DNA of 64,000 bases from Onthophagus taurus (Eukaryota; Arthropoda; Insecta; Coleoptera; Scarabaeidae), in assembly GCF_036711975.1 (NCBI RefSeq), contig NC_091968.1, positions 11,408,001 through 11,472,000 of the forward strand, written 5' to 3'. Both the position numbers and the translations under genes were made by a program. The stretch's first letter is position 1. Each line of letters begins with the position of its first letter. Below the pieces are notes generated by a model. The model was not told where the DNA came from, did no database searches, and worked only from the letters and a program-made list of their open reading frames with translations. Of this stretch, positions 1 to 11,196 are shown one piece after another.

Positions 1-656
1 AAAAAAATGGAGGTGGGAATTTAAAAAATATTAAAGGCTGTTTTGCAGATTATCACCAAGACATGGATTCTGCGTTGTTTGAGACATGGTTTCAAAATCA
101 ATTATTACCAAATTTATTAAATCAGACTTTGGTAATCGTTCTTGACAACGCAAGTTATCATTCTCGAATGTTACACCCCAAACCTGCAAAGAGGCATAAA
201 AAAGAATATGTTTTATCCTACTTGCAAGAACATAATATTGCCATGCCGAACGGTAAGATTACCAAAGATAAGCTGTTAGCGAAAGTCAATGAAGTTGACA
301 TTCCAACCGAATACGTAATTGATGGCATGGCAAAAGAAGCGGGACATATAGTTCTACGATTACCACCTTACCATTGTATTTTGAACCCCATAGAATTAAT
401 CTGGAGCAATTTAAAGCGAAATATTAGAAAACATAATGCAGCTCCAACCTTAAGCGCCAAACTGGTGGATTTAATTCGTCAAGAGGTTGACAACATACCA
501 GTAGAATTATGGAGGAACTGCGTAAAACACGTAAAGGACGTAGAAAATTCTTATGTATCGCCAAATATTCAACGATTTATTATAGATATCGGAAATGAGA
601 GTTCCGATGAAAGCAGCTTTGAAAATTATGATAGCTGTGATAGCGACGACGAATAA
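1..656 (+). mobile_element. IS630/Tc1-mariner transposase, DD82E-type, C-terminal part (cut by window edge)
   Basis: An open frame runs from the window edge through an internal ATG at 63 to a stop at 656. The reading continues upstream of that ATG (KNIKGCFADYHQDM), so the ATG is internal and the gene is partial. The catalytic block shows D in VIVLDNASYHS and E in ILNPIELIW. I count 82 residues between them, far more than the 34 of Tc1, which fits the family known as DD82E. The protein ends in a very acidic tail (ESSDESSFENYDSCDSDDE). It would cut and paste its own element at TA sites. No frame break is seen in the visible part. About 200 bp of AT-rich DNA follow with no recognisable inverted terminus. 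Confidence 0.75.
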
Positions 657-875
657 TTAAATTTTAGCATTTATACATTGACTTTTATACTAGTTTTTAT
701 AATTAAATTTTAGTTATAACTAAACTTTTGTTTTTTATTAAATTTTAGTTTAAAAAAAATTAAGTTCGACCCTGTCCTTGTCTGATTGTCCTTTTCAGGT
801 ATTCGAGCGGGCAAAAATCACCCCGGCTTTTATTTATGACTGTCATAAAAACCGTTCTGGATGTGGAAGAGTATA

Positions 876-2290
876 CAGGGTGGTTCAAATTCGATGTCCG
901 AATAGGCTAACTCGGAAACTAAAAGAGATAGAAAAAAAGTAGCTTACATGTCATGATCTCGTTTTTGGAAAAACTGCTAATGCCGAAAATCTTTTGTTTT
1001 CCCCCAAGAGGCAAAAATTACAATTATCTTGGTTATTATTATAGGTGGAGTATTCTAACTAAGACATTATATGGACACTTTTTTACAGAGAATTTCATGA
1101 CGTAGTCAAAAAAATTTTTCGGTTTTAGATTTTGAGATATGACAATTTTCATTTTTTTAAATGGAAATAACCACTGACTTTTCGCTTATTAAATTCGTTA
1201 TTTTTTCCGATTTCAAAAATATAGGATTCGACAGGTCTATTTCTTATTGTTTTCAAACGCCGCCATCTAGTGTCGTCGAAGAAATTAAATTTACACTTTC
1301 CTGTAAATTACAGGGCGGTAGGGGGGTTTTATTAACGCAAAAAATAGTAATTTAACAACAAAAACTAATAATTTTATTTCCCAAAGACTATTAAAACAAT
1401 GCTATAAAAAATACTTAAATTAACTACCTCTTTTTTCGATGCAAATTTCACAACGTTTTCTAACACTTTATTGCGTTAAAAATATTTATATTGGAAAAAG
1501 AATTGAGACAACGCTCATTTGTCTTTAATTCTCTTATATTTCCATTATCCATGAAATATAACTGGTTTTTTATGTAACCCCAAAGAAAAAATCCGGTGAT
1601 CTTGGTGACCACCCATGGTGTCCGCTGAAATCAATCCGGTTATATTCAAAATTAATATTTAAAAAATCAGATATACGCCTAGCTTTATGCGCCAGCGAAA
1701 ATATATTTTTTTCACATCACGTAATGGTAAACCATCAACATATCTTTCAATGTGATTTGTTAAAATGTTTAAATACCGTTCGGCGTTTAAATTTTCTTCG
1801 TATATTTGATATGCTAAAACGTGATTATTTAGTAATGCTACCCATACGTTACAACCTAAATGGCCTTGAATACGCCTTTCAATGGTGTTTTGGGGATTTA
1901 CGTTTGACCATATATGTTGGTTATTTTTATTAAATATGCCCGCACTGCTAATGTGTGCTCCATCGGTCCAGATAACTGTTCTACTGAAACCTGGGTTTTC
2001 ATTAACCTGAACTAGGTATCAATGACAAAATTCAAGCCTTTTTTGGCTATCGCGGTGTTTATGTAAAACTCGAAAACAGTGGTTTTTCGAAATGCCAGTA
2101 AACATTTATTTCTTCATTTTCTTTATTATACGTTTTTGGTCCAGATTTTTTGAAAGAACCAAATGTTTTCAAATTTTCCTCCAAGCGACCAAATATTTTC
2201 TCATTTGGCCGTCTTCCTTCTAATTCACTACTTTTATTTACTAATACGTACCATTAATGGTGTTTTACACTTAGTGATTGACACTTAGTA
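876..2290 (-). mobile_element. Decayed mariner-like element
   Basis: The left end reads TA then CAGGGTGGTTCAAATTCG at 876, the usual form of mariner termini in this window. Minus-strand translation between about 2000 and 1720 gives a DDE transposase stretch (VIWTDGAHISS, then HLGCNVWVALLNNHVLAYQIYEENLNAERYL). Near 1640-1540 a degraded WSPRSPDF.FFGVT block is the C-terminal catalytic region. The frame is broken by stops and shifts, and no right terminus was found. It is a non-functional relic. Confidence 0.6.
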
Positions 2291-2590
2291 TTGATTATAC
2301 TACTCTATACTTCACCAAACATCGTTTCATCAATCTCGTCTGATGAAGCACTGTTATCGCTTTCATATTAACTGTTGCCTCGTACATGGCGATATCGACA
2401 AGGTGTATTTCTCTTCAGTTTTCTTAACGTGTCTGACACAATTTTTCCAGATTTGTGGCGTAACTGAAGCAATTGCATCGCGACACAAATTGAGAACGTC
2501 GTTAATTTTATAGGTGTTGTTGTTCTTTGTCATTTTGTTTTTAACATAGGCCCATATCAATTCAATTGCGTTAAATTCAGTGTGCAAATG
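2291..2590 (-). pseudogene. C-terminal fragment of a second DD82E-type transposase
   Basis: Minus-strand translation from 2587 gives FNAIELIWAYVKNKM, then RDAIASVTPQIWKNCVRHVKK and an acidic tail with SASSDEIDE. This matches the order and motifs of the transposase at the left window edge (NPIELIWSNLK, then VELWRNCVKHVK). The catalytic glutamate is present, but everything N-terminal to it is missing because unrelated DNA starts near 2591. Confidence 0.65.
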
Positions 2591-3013
2591 GTTTTAAATA
2601 TCATTTTATCTACGTAGACGGAAAGACGCCACGTCCCGTCTGAAGCGTACGTCAGCACACAGAACAGTGACATGATTATCAACTGGACTGAGCCACAGTA
2701 TAAAGTGAATCAGTAGTCTCACTTCGTGTCGGCGCGTTTGAAGTCGTGTTCGTAGATTTGTTACTGCGCAATCGCTGCGCGCCGATATGACGTCAGTTTG
2801 TCTGAGCGGTTTGTTTATATTTTGAGAGGATGTTCGGGCAGCGCACTGACAGAAATTCGAGCACATTTGAGGCAAGGTCCGTTGAGTATTGGTTATAAGG
2901 TTATCCAACGCGAACAACTTAACGTTGGCGGGGTGAGGTGGGAAACGTGACGTCATTGGAGGAAAAATATAACATAATATGATATAATATAAATTTAATA
3001 TAATAATAATATT
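2591..3013. other. Unassigned, locally GC-richer stretch
   Basis: A block with many CG dinucleotides and three TGACGTCA-like motifs (GACGTCAGTTTG, GTGACGTCATTGG) lies between two repeat fragments. An open frame on the minus strand (2956-2606) resembles no protein I know and has a low-complexity composition. I see no termini or splice sites. It may be the interior of a MITE. Confidence 0.3.
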
Positions 3014-3210
3014 TGTCCACGACTACCTTATAATATATACCTTATGAATAAGTTTTCTAAAACAAAATGGTAGTCATTTTTCACGGAGTGAATAATAGCG
3101 GTGAATAATAATCATTATTCACGGGTAGCCATCTTGACCAGACTAATAATAATTATTTGAAACGTTAAAAGTTCAAAAAACGTCAATTTAATTCAATTAT
3201 TATTAAAGTA
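3014..3210. mobile_element. MITE fragment, TTTGTCCACGACTAC family
   Basis: The sequence beginning TTTGTCCACGACTACC at 3014 is the reverse complement of the right part of the complete copy at 23016-23429; the match runs to about 3210. Only one terminus is present here, so this is a half element. Confidence 0.6.
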
Positions 3211-3211
3211 G

Positions 3212-3520
3212 GGGTGTAGCTGAACGTCCAGTTATACCCCCCTCCATATACAACCCCCCTTTCAAGATATCAGCATTTTGATAGTGCCATAATTTGGTAC
3301 TATTTATATGCTAATTTTCTGGTACATTAAAAATTTTTGTGCTAATCATCTAGTACTTTTTGTATAATATCAAAGTGGGGGGTGTAGCTGGACGTTCAGT
3401 TACACCCCCCTTTTAAGATATCAACATTTTGATAGTGCTATAATTTTGTGCTATTTATGTACTAATTATGTACTACATTAAAATTTTTGGTACTAATCAT
3501 TTAGTATTTATTTTATTTTT
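3212..3520. repeat. Two-unit tandem repeat of about 160 bp with a hairpin motif
   Basis: Two diverged units each start with a GGGGTGTAGCTG.ACGT.CAGTT.ACCCCCC hairpin. They continue with GATATCA.CATTTTGATAGTGC, a TACTATTTAT block and a TTAGTACTT block. The G-run/C-run stem can fold in each unit. From 3520 to 4276 I see only AT-rich DNA with no gene. Confidence 0.6.
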
Positions 3521-4276
3521 TACGTTTTGTTCTTTGTAATATCTTTTAGCAATAAAATGCTCTAAAGAAGATTGTAATTTTAACAATCGAAATATTAGCG
3601 ATTTTAAAAAGATGTTTTACTTTTAATTCCTGCTGACCGAAAATCCGAATAAAGTTTTCTCTATTCATGTTCTTTAAAACCCCATATTCTAGCCAGCATT
3701 CAATCAAAAAAGCTCTAAATTGGCACGATTACTTTTCGTTGGGGCTCGCAAATTTATGAAAAAATGTTTGGAAACGGGAATGATAGTATTTTATTTATTG
3801 CCTGCAGTACAATTTTAATAACAATGTCCGATACTACCTAAAACAATACCATAATGTGAGTGAAAGAATACAATAGTGACTTCAATTCAAACCAGTGCGC
3901 GGTTTGCAAATTTACAGATTTTAGATTTTTGCTACTAACTCAGTTTACGCAAATTTTAAACTCGGTTAGACGAAAACCCCAGTTAGGACATCGCTAGAAC
4001 CAACGTGTAGGATAGCGCTACAGAGAATGTGCAAGGCTTGTAAACCTGAGAGACGATTAAGTACAAGGTTTTTCGCTTAGTGTTTAATTGATTCTTGTTT
4101 ATGTAAGTTAGTATTTCTGTATAGTGTAAGATGATCCTGTAATTGGTACTTTGTTGGGCAATAAAGATATATATTATTTATAAGATATTTTATTATTTAG
4201 TGATATGAACCTTAATACAAATATGTACAAATATTTACAACCTAACTTTAAATAATAATATTCAAAAACAAAAAAA

Positions 4277-7200
4277 TTAATCATAATTCCTATCATTAAA
4301 TTTTCTTCGTTTAGCTTGTTCTTCATGCTCCTCCATTTTACGTTTTTTGTTCCTTTTTGATCGATATAAAATCGTTGATAATGCAGTAATCAAAATCATA
4401 ACCACAATAATCCCAATTCCCGTATTTTTAAGTACTTGGTGCCTAAACAACGTTTGTTGTTGTTCTTCGAAAGTTTTTTTACAAGTCTCATATTTATTAA
4501 TGTACTCCTGCGGTATTGATCCGTTACAATCACCACGAAAATTATTTTCACAAGAAAAATTACTAAAAACTACCCCCCTTTGTATCAACCACCGATTTAA
4601 GTACAAACAATCACAAGGATCATTAAAACTACCCTTAAAATTCTCATTAGCGAATACTTTCAATGAACATAATCCAGCAAACGTTGAAATATTCACTAAA
4701 ACAGAATTTTTGTTCTCAGACACGTTCAAATGTAATAAAGTCGGTAATTCGCCCAAATCGGGTAATCGAGTTAATTTATTGTTGGTTAAATCCAAGTAAG
4801 TTAACGGACTCGTAATAGGGACGGCTTTCTCGATTTGTTCCACCATTCCAGGATTTGCTATGTTTGATAAATGTAACCACTTTAATTGTGAAAGATGAAA
4901 AATCGAGATAGGAATGTGATAAAAAGCGTTTGAGGATAAATCTAAACCTTCTAAATAAGGTTTATCCATAAACGATTCGTTGTGGATTTCTCTAATGAAG
5001 TTATCCGATAAATATAAAACTTGAATGTTTGGGTATGAGTCAAAATCATCTTTTTGGATATCTCGAAGTCTATTAAACGATAAATCCAATACCTAAAATC
5101 AAAAAAAATAAAAATTAATTGTCATAAAGATGTACGACAAGTTGCATAAGTATTCCATGACAATCCAAGGTTTATATATTAAAGGTTGTCTAAGTTCCTA
5201 TGCTGCAATACTTTGATTTTAGTTAGTGGGCGAGGGGCAAGAGCAGGAGTGTTTCGTGACGTAAGCGATCACGGATTGCGCACGCAACCTCATGACCATG
5301 TGGCGCTCCATGCATTTGTTTAATTTGAATTGCTTGGCGGTATTATTTTCCACATGTGACGTAATGCGCAGTTTGGTTGCGTACGAACCTAGACAACCTT
5401 TTATATATTTATAAACCTTGATGACAAGCAACTCGTGTGTGTACTAGCCATTGAGGTCTTATGTATAATCTAGAGTGCGTATGTGGTGGTGGTGGGGGTA
5501 ATCAGAAAGTCAGACATGTTGGATGTACCGACCTGAACTTAGCTATAGTTTCAAGTCTCTATTATACCCAAGGTCTATAGAACATAAGGTTACCCAATAC
5601 CGATTCTCCTCCTCTGAGAGGCAAGGTGGGTCAGTGACGTAGCTGGTTCTATGAACAACACAACACGATGCGAGGTTTAAATATTTTATATAGACTGTAC
5701 CACAGTATAGGCACGTATAGGCTATCTTTTATTCTGACTGTATCGAACCAGTGACGTCAATTTGCGGGGTAATAATCGATACTACAGAGGCATAGGGAAT
5801 GAGGTAACCTTATGTTCTATAAACCTTGTATTATACCTACAAATCCTACAATTATAACCTCACAATTCTTATAAACATATTGTTATTTTTAATAAAATTT
5901 TATTTTTGTTGAAGGTGTTCGAATTCTTTTTGTTTCACATATATTTTTATAATTTATTAGGTTGGAAGATTATTTCCAACAGTCCATAAAATGTTTCTGG
6001 TTACTTGATTTGAAATTAACAATTGAAGTTCAAGTAAAGTTTATTATTAAGAAATGTTCAGTTCTTTTAAAATAAACTAACAATCATTTATAAGCAAAAG
6101 GTTAACGTGATCAATCAGAATTGTTTTAAATATTTTCTTCTTAGTTTATGTTAATTATAAGAGTTATTGTTAAAAATTATTAAGTTCTTTTAAAATATTA
6201 TATAATTAATAATTATTTATCAATAAAAAATTAATGTGTTTTGTTTTGGTTATTATTTTCTGTCTTTCTAGTTTATAATAATGTAAATTCTTGCATAAGT
6301 ATATATAAGAATTTCGAATTTCCCGCTAAGTTGGTACATCTAACATGGCGACCTTTCTGGCTTCATTTCAGGCGTGGTGGGGACAACAGCATACGCACTC
6401 TAGATTATATATAAGACCTCAATGGTATTAGCTGTAAAAGATCTGTAGAGTTAATAGTTAATAAAGTTATATTTATAATTGTGCGACTCATTATTATAAC
6501 ATGGCGCAGTCAAGGAAGAACTAATTTCCAGTTAGAAGATAGGAAATATATAGGGTGAGTCAGAAAGAATGGGAAATCCGAATACCGGAGATACTACACA
6601 CCAAAATATGATTATTTAATGTAACATCTCTTATACAAATGTCAGTGGTTTTCGAGGCATAGGGTGTTGAAAGTTAAATTATTATTTCGAAATTCCTTGA
6701 TAATTTTGAAGGTTTTTGTACTATTAACATAAAATTTGGTAGTTTTATGTTTTCGAGAATGAGAAATACGAATTTAAAACTTGTTTTGTTATTGCTCGTA
6801 GAGGGCGCTAGATACACGCTGCTCGTTTGATAAATCAAATCATAAGTTTTTTGGCTCGACAGCTACGACCAATAAGAGCTGCAAATCACAAAGAGCATTC
6901 AATTTTACATAAAAAAGGTACTTATTGAAATTGTCCAAATCTATCGGTTTTCGAATTATTTACTTTTAAATGTTTAAATGTATTTTTTCTTCTAAAATAT
7001 TTATTTTTTAACATAAGCAAAGTTGGGTTATTTTTCCGCTTATGTTTCGACAATTGCCTGTTAATTGTCAACATTGATCTAATTTCCGTGTGCAATAATC
7101 ATTTTTACCAACAATAAAGTTATTACCAATTTGAAAATGCCACGACATAATGAGTTGTTTAATAGTGAGAAATCCAGATTTAAGTCCACTGGATTTTTGA

Positions 7201-10200
7201 AAATGCTCACAATATTCTATTGTTATTAATTAATTGTTATTGTTACCGATTATTATCGTTACAAATTGCTATAGTTACTATGTGTTATTGATCTTAAATG
7301 TTAACGTTAAAATTACTTTGAAACAATTAAAAGCAGATAACTTGGAAACCAGTAGACTTAGACAATGTAAGCAAGAGTACCTTTTTTGTGCAGAATTGAA
7401 AACTCCTTCAGATTTCTGGTTCTAATTCACCATACTTCAACTGACAAAATAGTCATGACTTGATATCTCAAACGTACAGTGTGTATCTAGCGCCCTCTAC
7501 GAGTAATCACAAAACAAATATCAAATTCGTATTTATTATGCTCGAAAACATCTAACTACCAAATTTTATGTTAATAGTACAAAAACCTTCAAAATTATCA
7601 AGAAATTTCGAAATAAAAATTTAACTTTCAACACCCTGTGTATTAAAAACCACCGACATTTGTATAAGACATGTTAGGTTAAATCGTCATATTTTGGTGT
7701 CTAGTGTCTCCGGTATTCGAATTTCCCATTCTTTCTGACTCACCCTGTATAAAAAAGTAAAAAGTGCTTATAATGGAGAAATGAAAGTATATTTTCAAAT
7801 ACAAAGTGACATAGACGTGCATAATGGAATGGTTTTTGTGGGAATAGAGTGGTCGTACCTAAATCATTAAGACAGGAAATATTAAAAATTTTACATGAAG
7901 GGCATTTTGGTATAAACAGAACGACTGCGAGAGCTCGTCAAGTCTTATTTTGGCCTGGTATGGCTAGTGACATTAAACAAATATTAAAGTAATAAGTCAT
8001 TTTTAGTTATGGTTGATTATCTGACAAAGTGGTTAGAAATTATACCTCTCAAGTCAAAACAGAGTTTGGACATAATAAATGCTTTTAAGAATGTGTTTGC
8101 AACTCATGGTGTGCCGGACATTGTTGTGTCGGATAACATGCTCTACTCGTCCTTTGAATGTAGAAAATTTGCAAAAGAATATGATTTTGAATTTAAAACC
8201 AGCAGCCCGAGATATCCAAGATCGAATGGTTTGGCAGAACGCGTTGTTCAGACAGCTAAGAACATACTTCGTAAAACTAAAGATCTAGATCAGGGGTAGG
8301 CAACGCGGCGCCCCCGATCGATTTTTAATGCGCCCTCGTTGGACTGCGGCGATATACAGCAAGTAGTCAGTTGAGTTTAGGATTGTGCTAGATAGATTAG
8401 CAGTTTGCTAACCTTGAGCGTATCTAATAACACGCACGTATTTTTTGTTAGTGTGTGATCGTATTTCGAATAGACCACGCGTAGACCATGCATTTAAAAC
8501 TACCAAGTAATCCGAAAAAATTCTTTTTTTTCAAAACCCTTCATGGATAAATGTAAAAGAAAAAGAACATATTATTTTAACGATGAATGGGAACATCTAT
8601 ATTGTTTCGTTGATTACAAAGGGAAGTGTATTTGTTTGTGATGTAATAATAGTGTTGCGATTCCCAAGAAAAGTAATATTGAACATTTTAAGACCGTTCA
8701 TACCAATTTTGATAGTGACTATCCAATGAACTCTGAAATTAGAAGACAAAAAATTATTTCTTTAAAATCTATAACTAACCAGCAAAGTTTTTTTACTAAA
8801 CCACTGCAACAACATAAAGCAGCAACGATCGCGTCATAAAATATCGCATTTGCTAGCTAAGAATAAAAAACCATTTACAGATGGAGAATTAGTGAAAGAA
8901 GCCATGTTAGAAGCTGCTGATTCACTTTTTGAAGAATTTAAAAATAAAAAGGAAATAGTTTCAGCTATAAACACGTTGCAATTATCAGCACGAACTGTTA
9001 CTAGAAGAATTGAAGTAATTGCGGAGAATTTGGAGGCAGAATTAGCAAATATTTAGTATTATATTAGTATTTTCTTTTCGCTACAGATGGATGAATCGAC
9101 AGACGTGACAAATATATCACAATTAGCAATTTGCGTGAAGATGGTATTTTCTGATTTTACAACAAAAGAAGAATTCCTTAAAGTTCTGCCATTAAAGGGA
9201 AACACCAGAGGAGAAGATATCTTTTCTACTTTTAAAAAGTATATAACAGATGTAAAATTACCTACCACCAGCGATGACTGGTAAGAAAAAAGGATTTATT
9301 GCCTTATGTAGACAGGATTCCTTATATATTTTTTCGAAATTTATTTCTTATCATTGCCTCATACATCAGAAAATGTTATGCGCAAAAACAATCGGTTTTC
9401 AACACATATTTATGATTGTAGCAAAAATTATTAATTCCATAAGATCGGGAGCTATGCACCACAGATTGTTTAAATTACTTTTAGAAGATGAGGACGTTCA
9501 ATTCACAGATCTTCTTTTACATACTGAAGTGAGGTGGCTGGGCAGAGGTAAAATACTTGAGCGGTTTATCATGCTTTTGCCACAAATAAAGGAATTTATT
9601 GCATTAAGAGGCGAATTTTACGAGCAATTAGAAAATAAGGATTGGCTAATCGACCTCGGATTTCTGACAGATATAACGGCAAAGTTGAATGAATTAAATT
9701 TAAAAATACAAGGGAAAAATCAGCATATCGCTGACATGATTAGTGCAGTAAATGCATTCAAATGCAAAACCCAAAGGGTTTTACCTAAAGCCATCTACAA
9801 AGTAATTGCCAAAGGTTTACTTAGTACTGTTTTGTCGATTTTAGGCAACCCATTTTACACCTTTTCGTAATGACTAAAAATTGTGACAAAATCGCATATC
9901 TTCAGAAAAAACACATTCATGAAATAATCACACAGCTATTGTACTTTTACGAATACGGAATCTGTTCCTAAGATACATAAGCATTAGATGACATATTTGC
10001 CACATCGTTTAAGTCCCTAATCTCTTCTAGAGAACGACTTGTATTAAGCCCTTATTATGGCTAACTTTCGTAATTTATTTCTGTCAGCGTCATGATTATT
10101 TTAGAATACTAAATATGTCATTCCATAGAGTAATATATGTACTTCAAGCCTACGTATTTACTTTTTTATAAATATGTAGCATTAAGTCATGAATGTACAT

Positions 10201-11191
10201 CTACGTAACCTCTCCCGGCGTATATAAAAATGGACGCTTTGAAACGCCCCCTTAAGAAATGATTTAAGCAAGAAACAAAATATAATGAAAAAATACTATG
10301 ACAAGGGAACAAAACCATTGAAAGACTTAAATGTGGGAGAAAGGATAGTTTATAGAAAGAACAAGGAGCCAGCCGTAGTTATAGGTAAACATGAAAGTCC
10401 AAGATCATACTTAATAAACACAGGACTGAATGTACTAAGAAGAAATAGTCAAGTCTTGAGAAAATCAGAAACTGACAGACAACTACCTACAAATATAGAA
10501 GAGAGTACGATTCCTCTTGCTCTTCCAAAGGACATTGATTCTAATCATGATAATAATAAGTTAGGTGATAAGGTAGAAAATGCTATTGTACCTTTAATTA
10601 CAAATAATGAACAACCAATTGTTAATCTAAAAACTAAGCCGTCCCGAATAATGCGAAAGCCGATTAAATTTAACGATTATGTGATGTATTAACTTGATAG
10701 GGGAGGTGTCATAAAGATGTACGACAAGTTGCATAAGTATTCCATGACAAGCAACTCGTGCGTGTACTGGCTGTAAAAGATCTGTAGAGTTAATAGTTAA
10801 TAAAGCTATATTTATAATTGTGCGACTCATTATTATAACATTAATTAAATTAAATAGATAACTACTTTATCGATTTTGTATGAGTGGTTGCATATATTTA
10901 TAATTTAATTTTTTATTAATTTTTAATTTAAATAATAATTATTTTAATTAGTTAATGAAATTAAATAATTGATTTAATTAATTTAAGTATTAAAACAACT
11001 TTGAAAAGTCCTTGAAATGAACTCACCTCGATTCCACTTGTGTGACACCTGGGCACTTTAACAAGCTCCCTCCGATAACAATTAGCAGTTTTCAGTCTCT
11101 TTACATCTTTAAATATCTGGCATTCACGACAAGTTTGACCCAAAGCCGTCGAGAACGTGAATAAAATGATGAACACCTCCGTCGTTTGCAT
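4277..11191 (-). CDS. Leucine-rich-repeat single-pass transmembrane protein
   Basis: Two coding exons: 11191-11027 (55 codons, starting at ATG 11191) and 5092-4277. The donor at 11026 (GTGAGT) and acceptor TTTTAG at 5094-5093 join in phase 0 to read SGIE-VLDLSFNRL, giving 326 residues. Residues 1-18 are a signal peptide (IILFTFSTALGQT), followed by a cysteine-bearing LRR N-cap (CRECQIF...CYRREL). Next come about five LRRs (VLDLSFNRL, LYLSDNFI, LDLSSNAF, LDLTNNKL), then an LRR C-cap (CDCLYLNRWL...CENNFRGDC). A membrane helix lies near 278-298 (IIVVMILITALSTILY), followed by a 28-residue basic tail. It should be a cell-surface adhesion or receptor protein; the ligand is unknown. A splice acceptor (TTGTTTAG) just before the ATG shows an upstream 5'UTR exon. 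The 5.9-kb intron is inflated by an LTR retrotransposon. Confidence 0.85.
5165..5420. mobile_element. MITE, CCAAGGTTTATA family (256 bp)
   Basis: Inverted termini begin CCAAGGTTTATATATTAAAG and the right end mirrors this (CTTTTATATATTTATAAACCTTG). The flanking 8-mers ATGACAAT and ATGACAAG differ at one base, and the right LTR shows the uninterrupted site. An 8-bp duplication fits hAT- or P-type elements; I do not assign the superfamily. Confidence 0.75.
5448..6425. mobile_element. MITE, CCATTGAGGTCTTAT family (978 bp)
   Basis: Inverted termini of about 35 bp start CCATTGAGGTCTTATGTATA and end in the mirror image at 6425. The flanks TACTAG and TATTAG are a one-mismatch 6-bp duplication of the LTR sequence. 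It contains another MITE at 5568-5828 and no transposase. Confidence 0.75.
5568..5828. mobile_element. MITE, CCAAGGTCTATA copy (261 bp)
   Basis: The termini CCAAGGTCTATAGAACATAA and their mirror at 5828 are flanked by a perfect 8-bp duplication TATTATAC (5560-5567, 5829-5836). The ends and size match the copy at 5165-5420 while the interiors differ, so both belong to one family mobilised by the same transposase. Confidence 0.8.
6551..7747. mobile_element. Mariner-type MITE with long inverted ends
   Basis: Inverted ends of about 100 bp or more (TAGGGTGAGTCAGAAAGAAT and its mirror CTTTCTGACTCACCCTG) are bounded by TA. The interior encodes nothing convincing. It interrupts the retrotransposon between the primer-binding site and pol. 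Confidence 0.75.
7749..10692 (+). pseudogene. Retrotransposon pol remnant: integrase, split by a hAT insertion
   Basis: The first part (about 7850-8290) reads through the integrase zinc-binding region (HEGHFGINRTTARARQVLFW) and, after a stop at 7990, the catalytic core. The core shows D in MVDYLTKWLEI, D in IVVSDNMLYSS and E in SNGLAERVV. The second part (about 10262-10692) is the C-terminal domain (MKKYYDKGTKPLKDLNVGER), ending just before the purine tract. Reverse transcriptase and gag are missing. It is inactive. Confidence 0.8.
8291..10250 (+). mobile_element. hAT transposon remnant (ZBED5/GTF2IRD2-like transposase)
   Basis: The left end CAGGGGTAGGCAACGCGGCG is a typical hAT terminus and breaks the integrase frame at 8291. 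Plus-strand frames, interrupted by stops and shifts, read a BED-like cysteine region (near 8550-8700) and ARTVTRRIEVIAENLE (8990-9050). They continue with MDESTDVTNISQLAICVK (9087-), then CLIHQKMLCAK and TEVRWLGRGKILERF (9274-9870). These blocks follow the order of the vertebrate/insect ZBED5-like hAT transposases. The C-terminal dimerisation block and a clear right terminus were not found. Confidence 0.75.
10707..10840 (+). repeat. 3' LTR (134 bp)
   Basis: Intact short LTR, TGTCATAAAG to ATTATAACA. It contains GTTAATAAAGCTATA, a plausible polyadenylation signal, and is followed by target duplication TTAAT. It serves as the empty-site reference for the MITEs in the left LTR. Confidence 0.85.
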
Positions 11192-11196
11192 TCTCT

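Larger units (their letters stand above)
5120..6501 (+). repeat. 5' LTR, inflated by nested MITEs
   Basis: Removing the insertions at 5165-5420 and 5448-6425 restores an LTR of about 134 bp that aligns with the intact right LTR at 10707-10840. The order TGTCATAAAG..., GCAACTCGTG.GTGTACT, CTGTAAAAGATCTG..., ATAACA is identical. Confidence 0.85.
5115..10845 (+). mobile_element. Ty3/gypsy-type LTR retrotransposon, internally deleted and invaded
   Basis: Matching LTRs start TGTCATAAAG and end ATTATTATAACA. They are flanked by the 5-bp duplication TTAAT (5115-5119 and 10841-10845). A primer-binding-like TGGCGCAGTC follows the left LTR at 6502 and a purine tract (GATAGGGGAGG) precedes the right LTR. 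The interior keeps only the end of pol. Nested insertions are three MITEs in the left LTR, a mariner MITE at 6551-7747 and a hAT at 8291 to about 10250. It sits in the LRR-gene intron on the opposite strand. Confidence 0.85.

Noticed and set aside
2606-2956. 116-codon minus-strand gene
   Set aside because: No family resemblance and no splice or promoter context; it is an open frame caused by locally higher GC between repeat fragments.
4347-4799. Antisense 150-codon frame over the LRR exon
   Set aside because: It is the complement of a well-supported LRR coding exon and has no domain.
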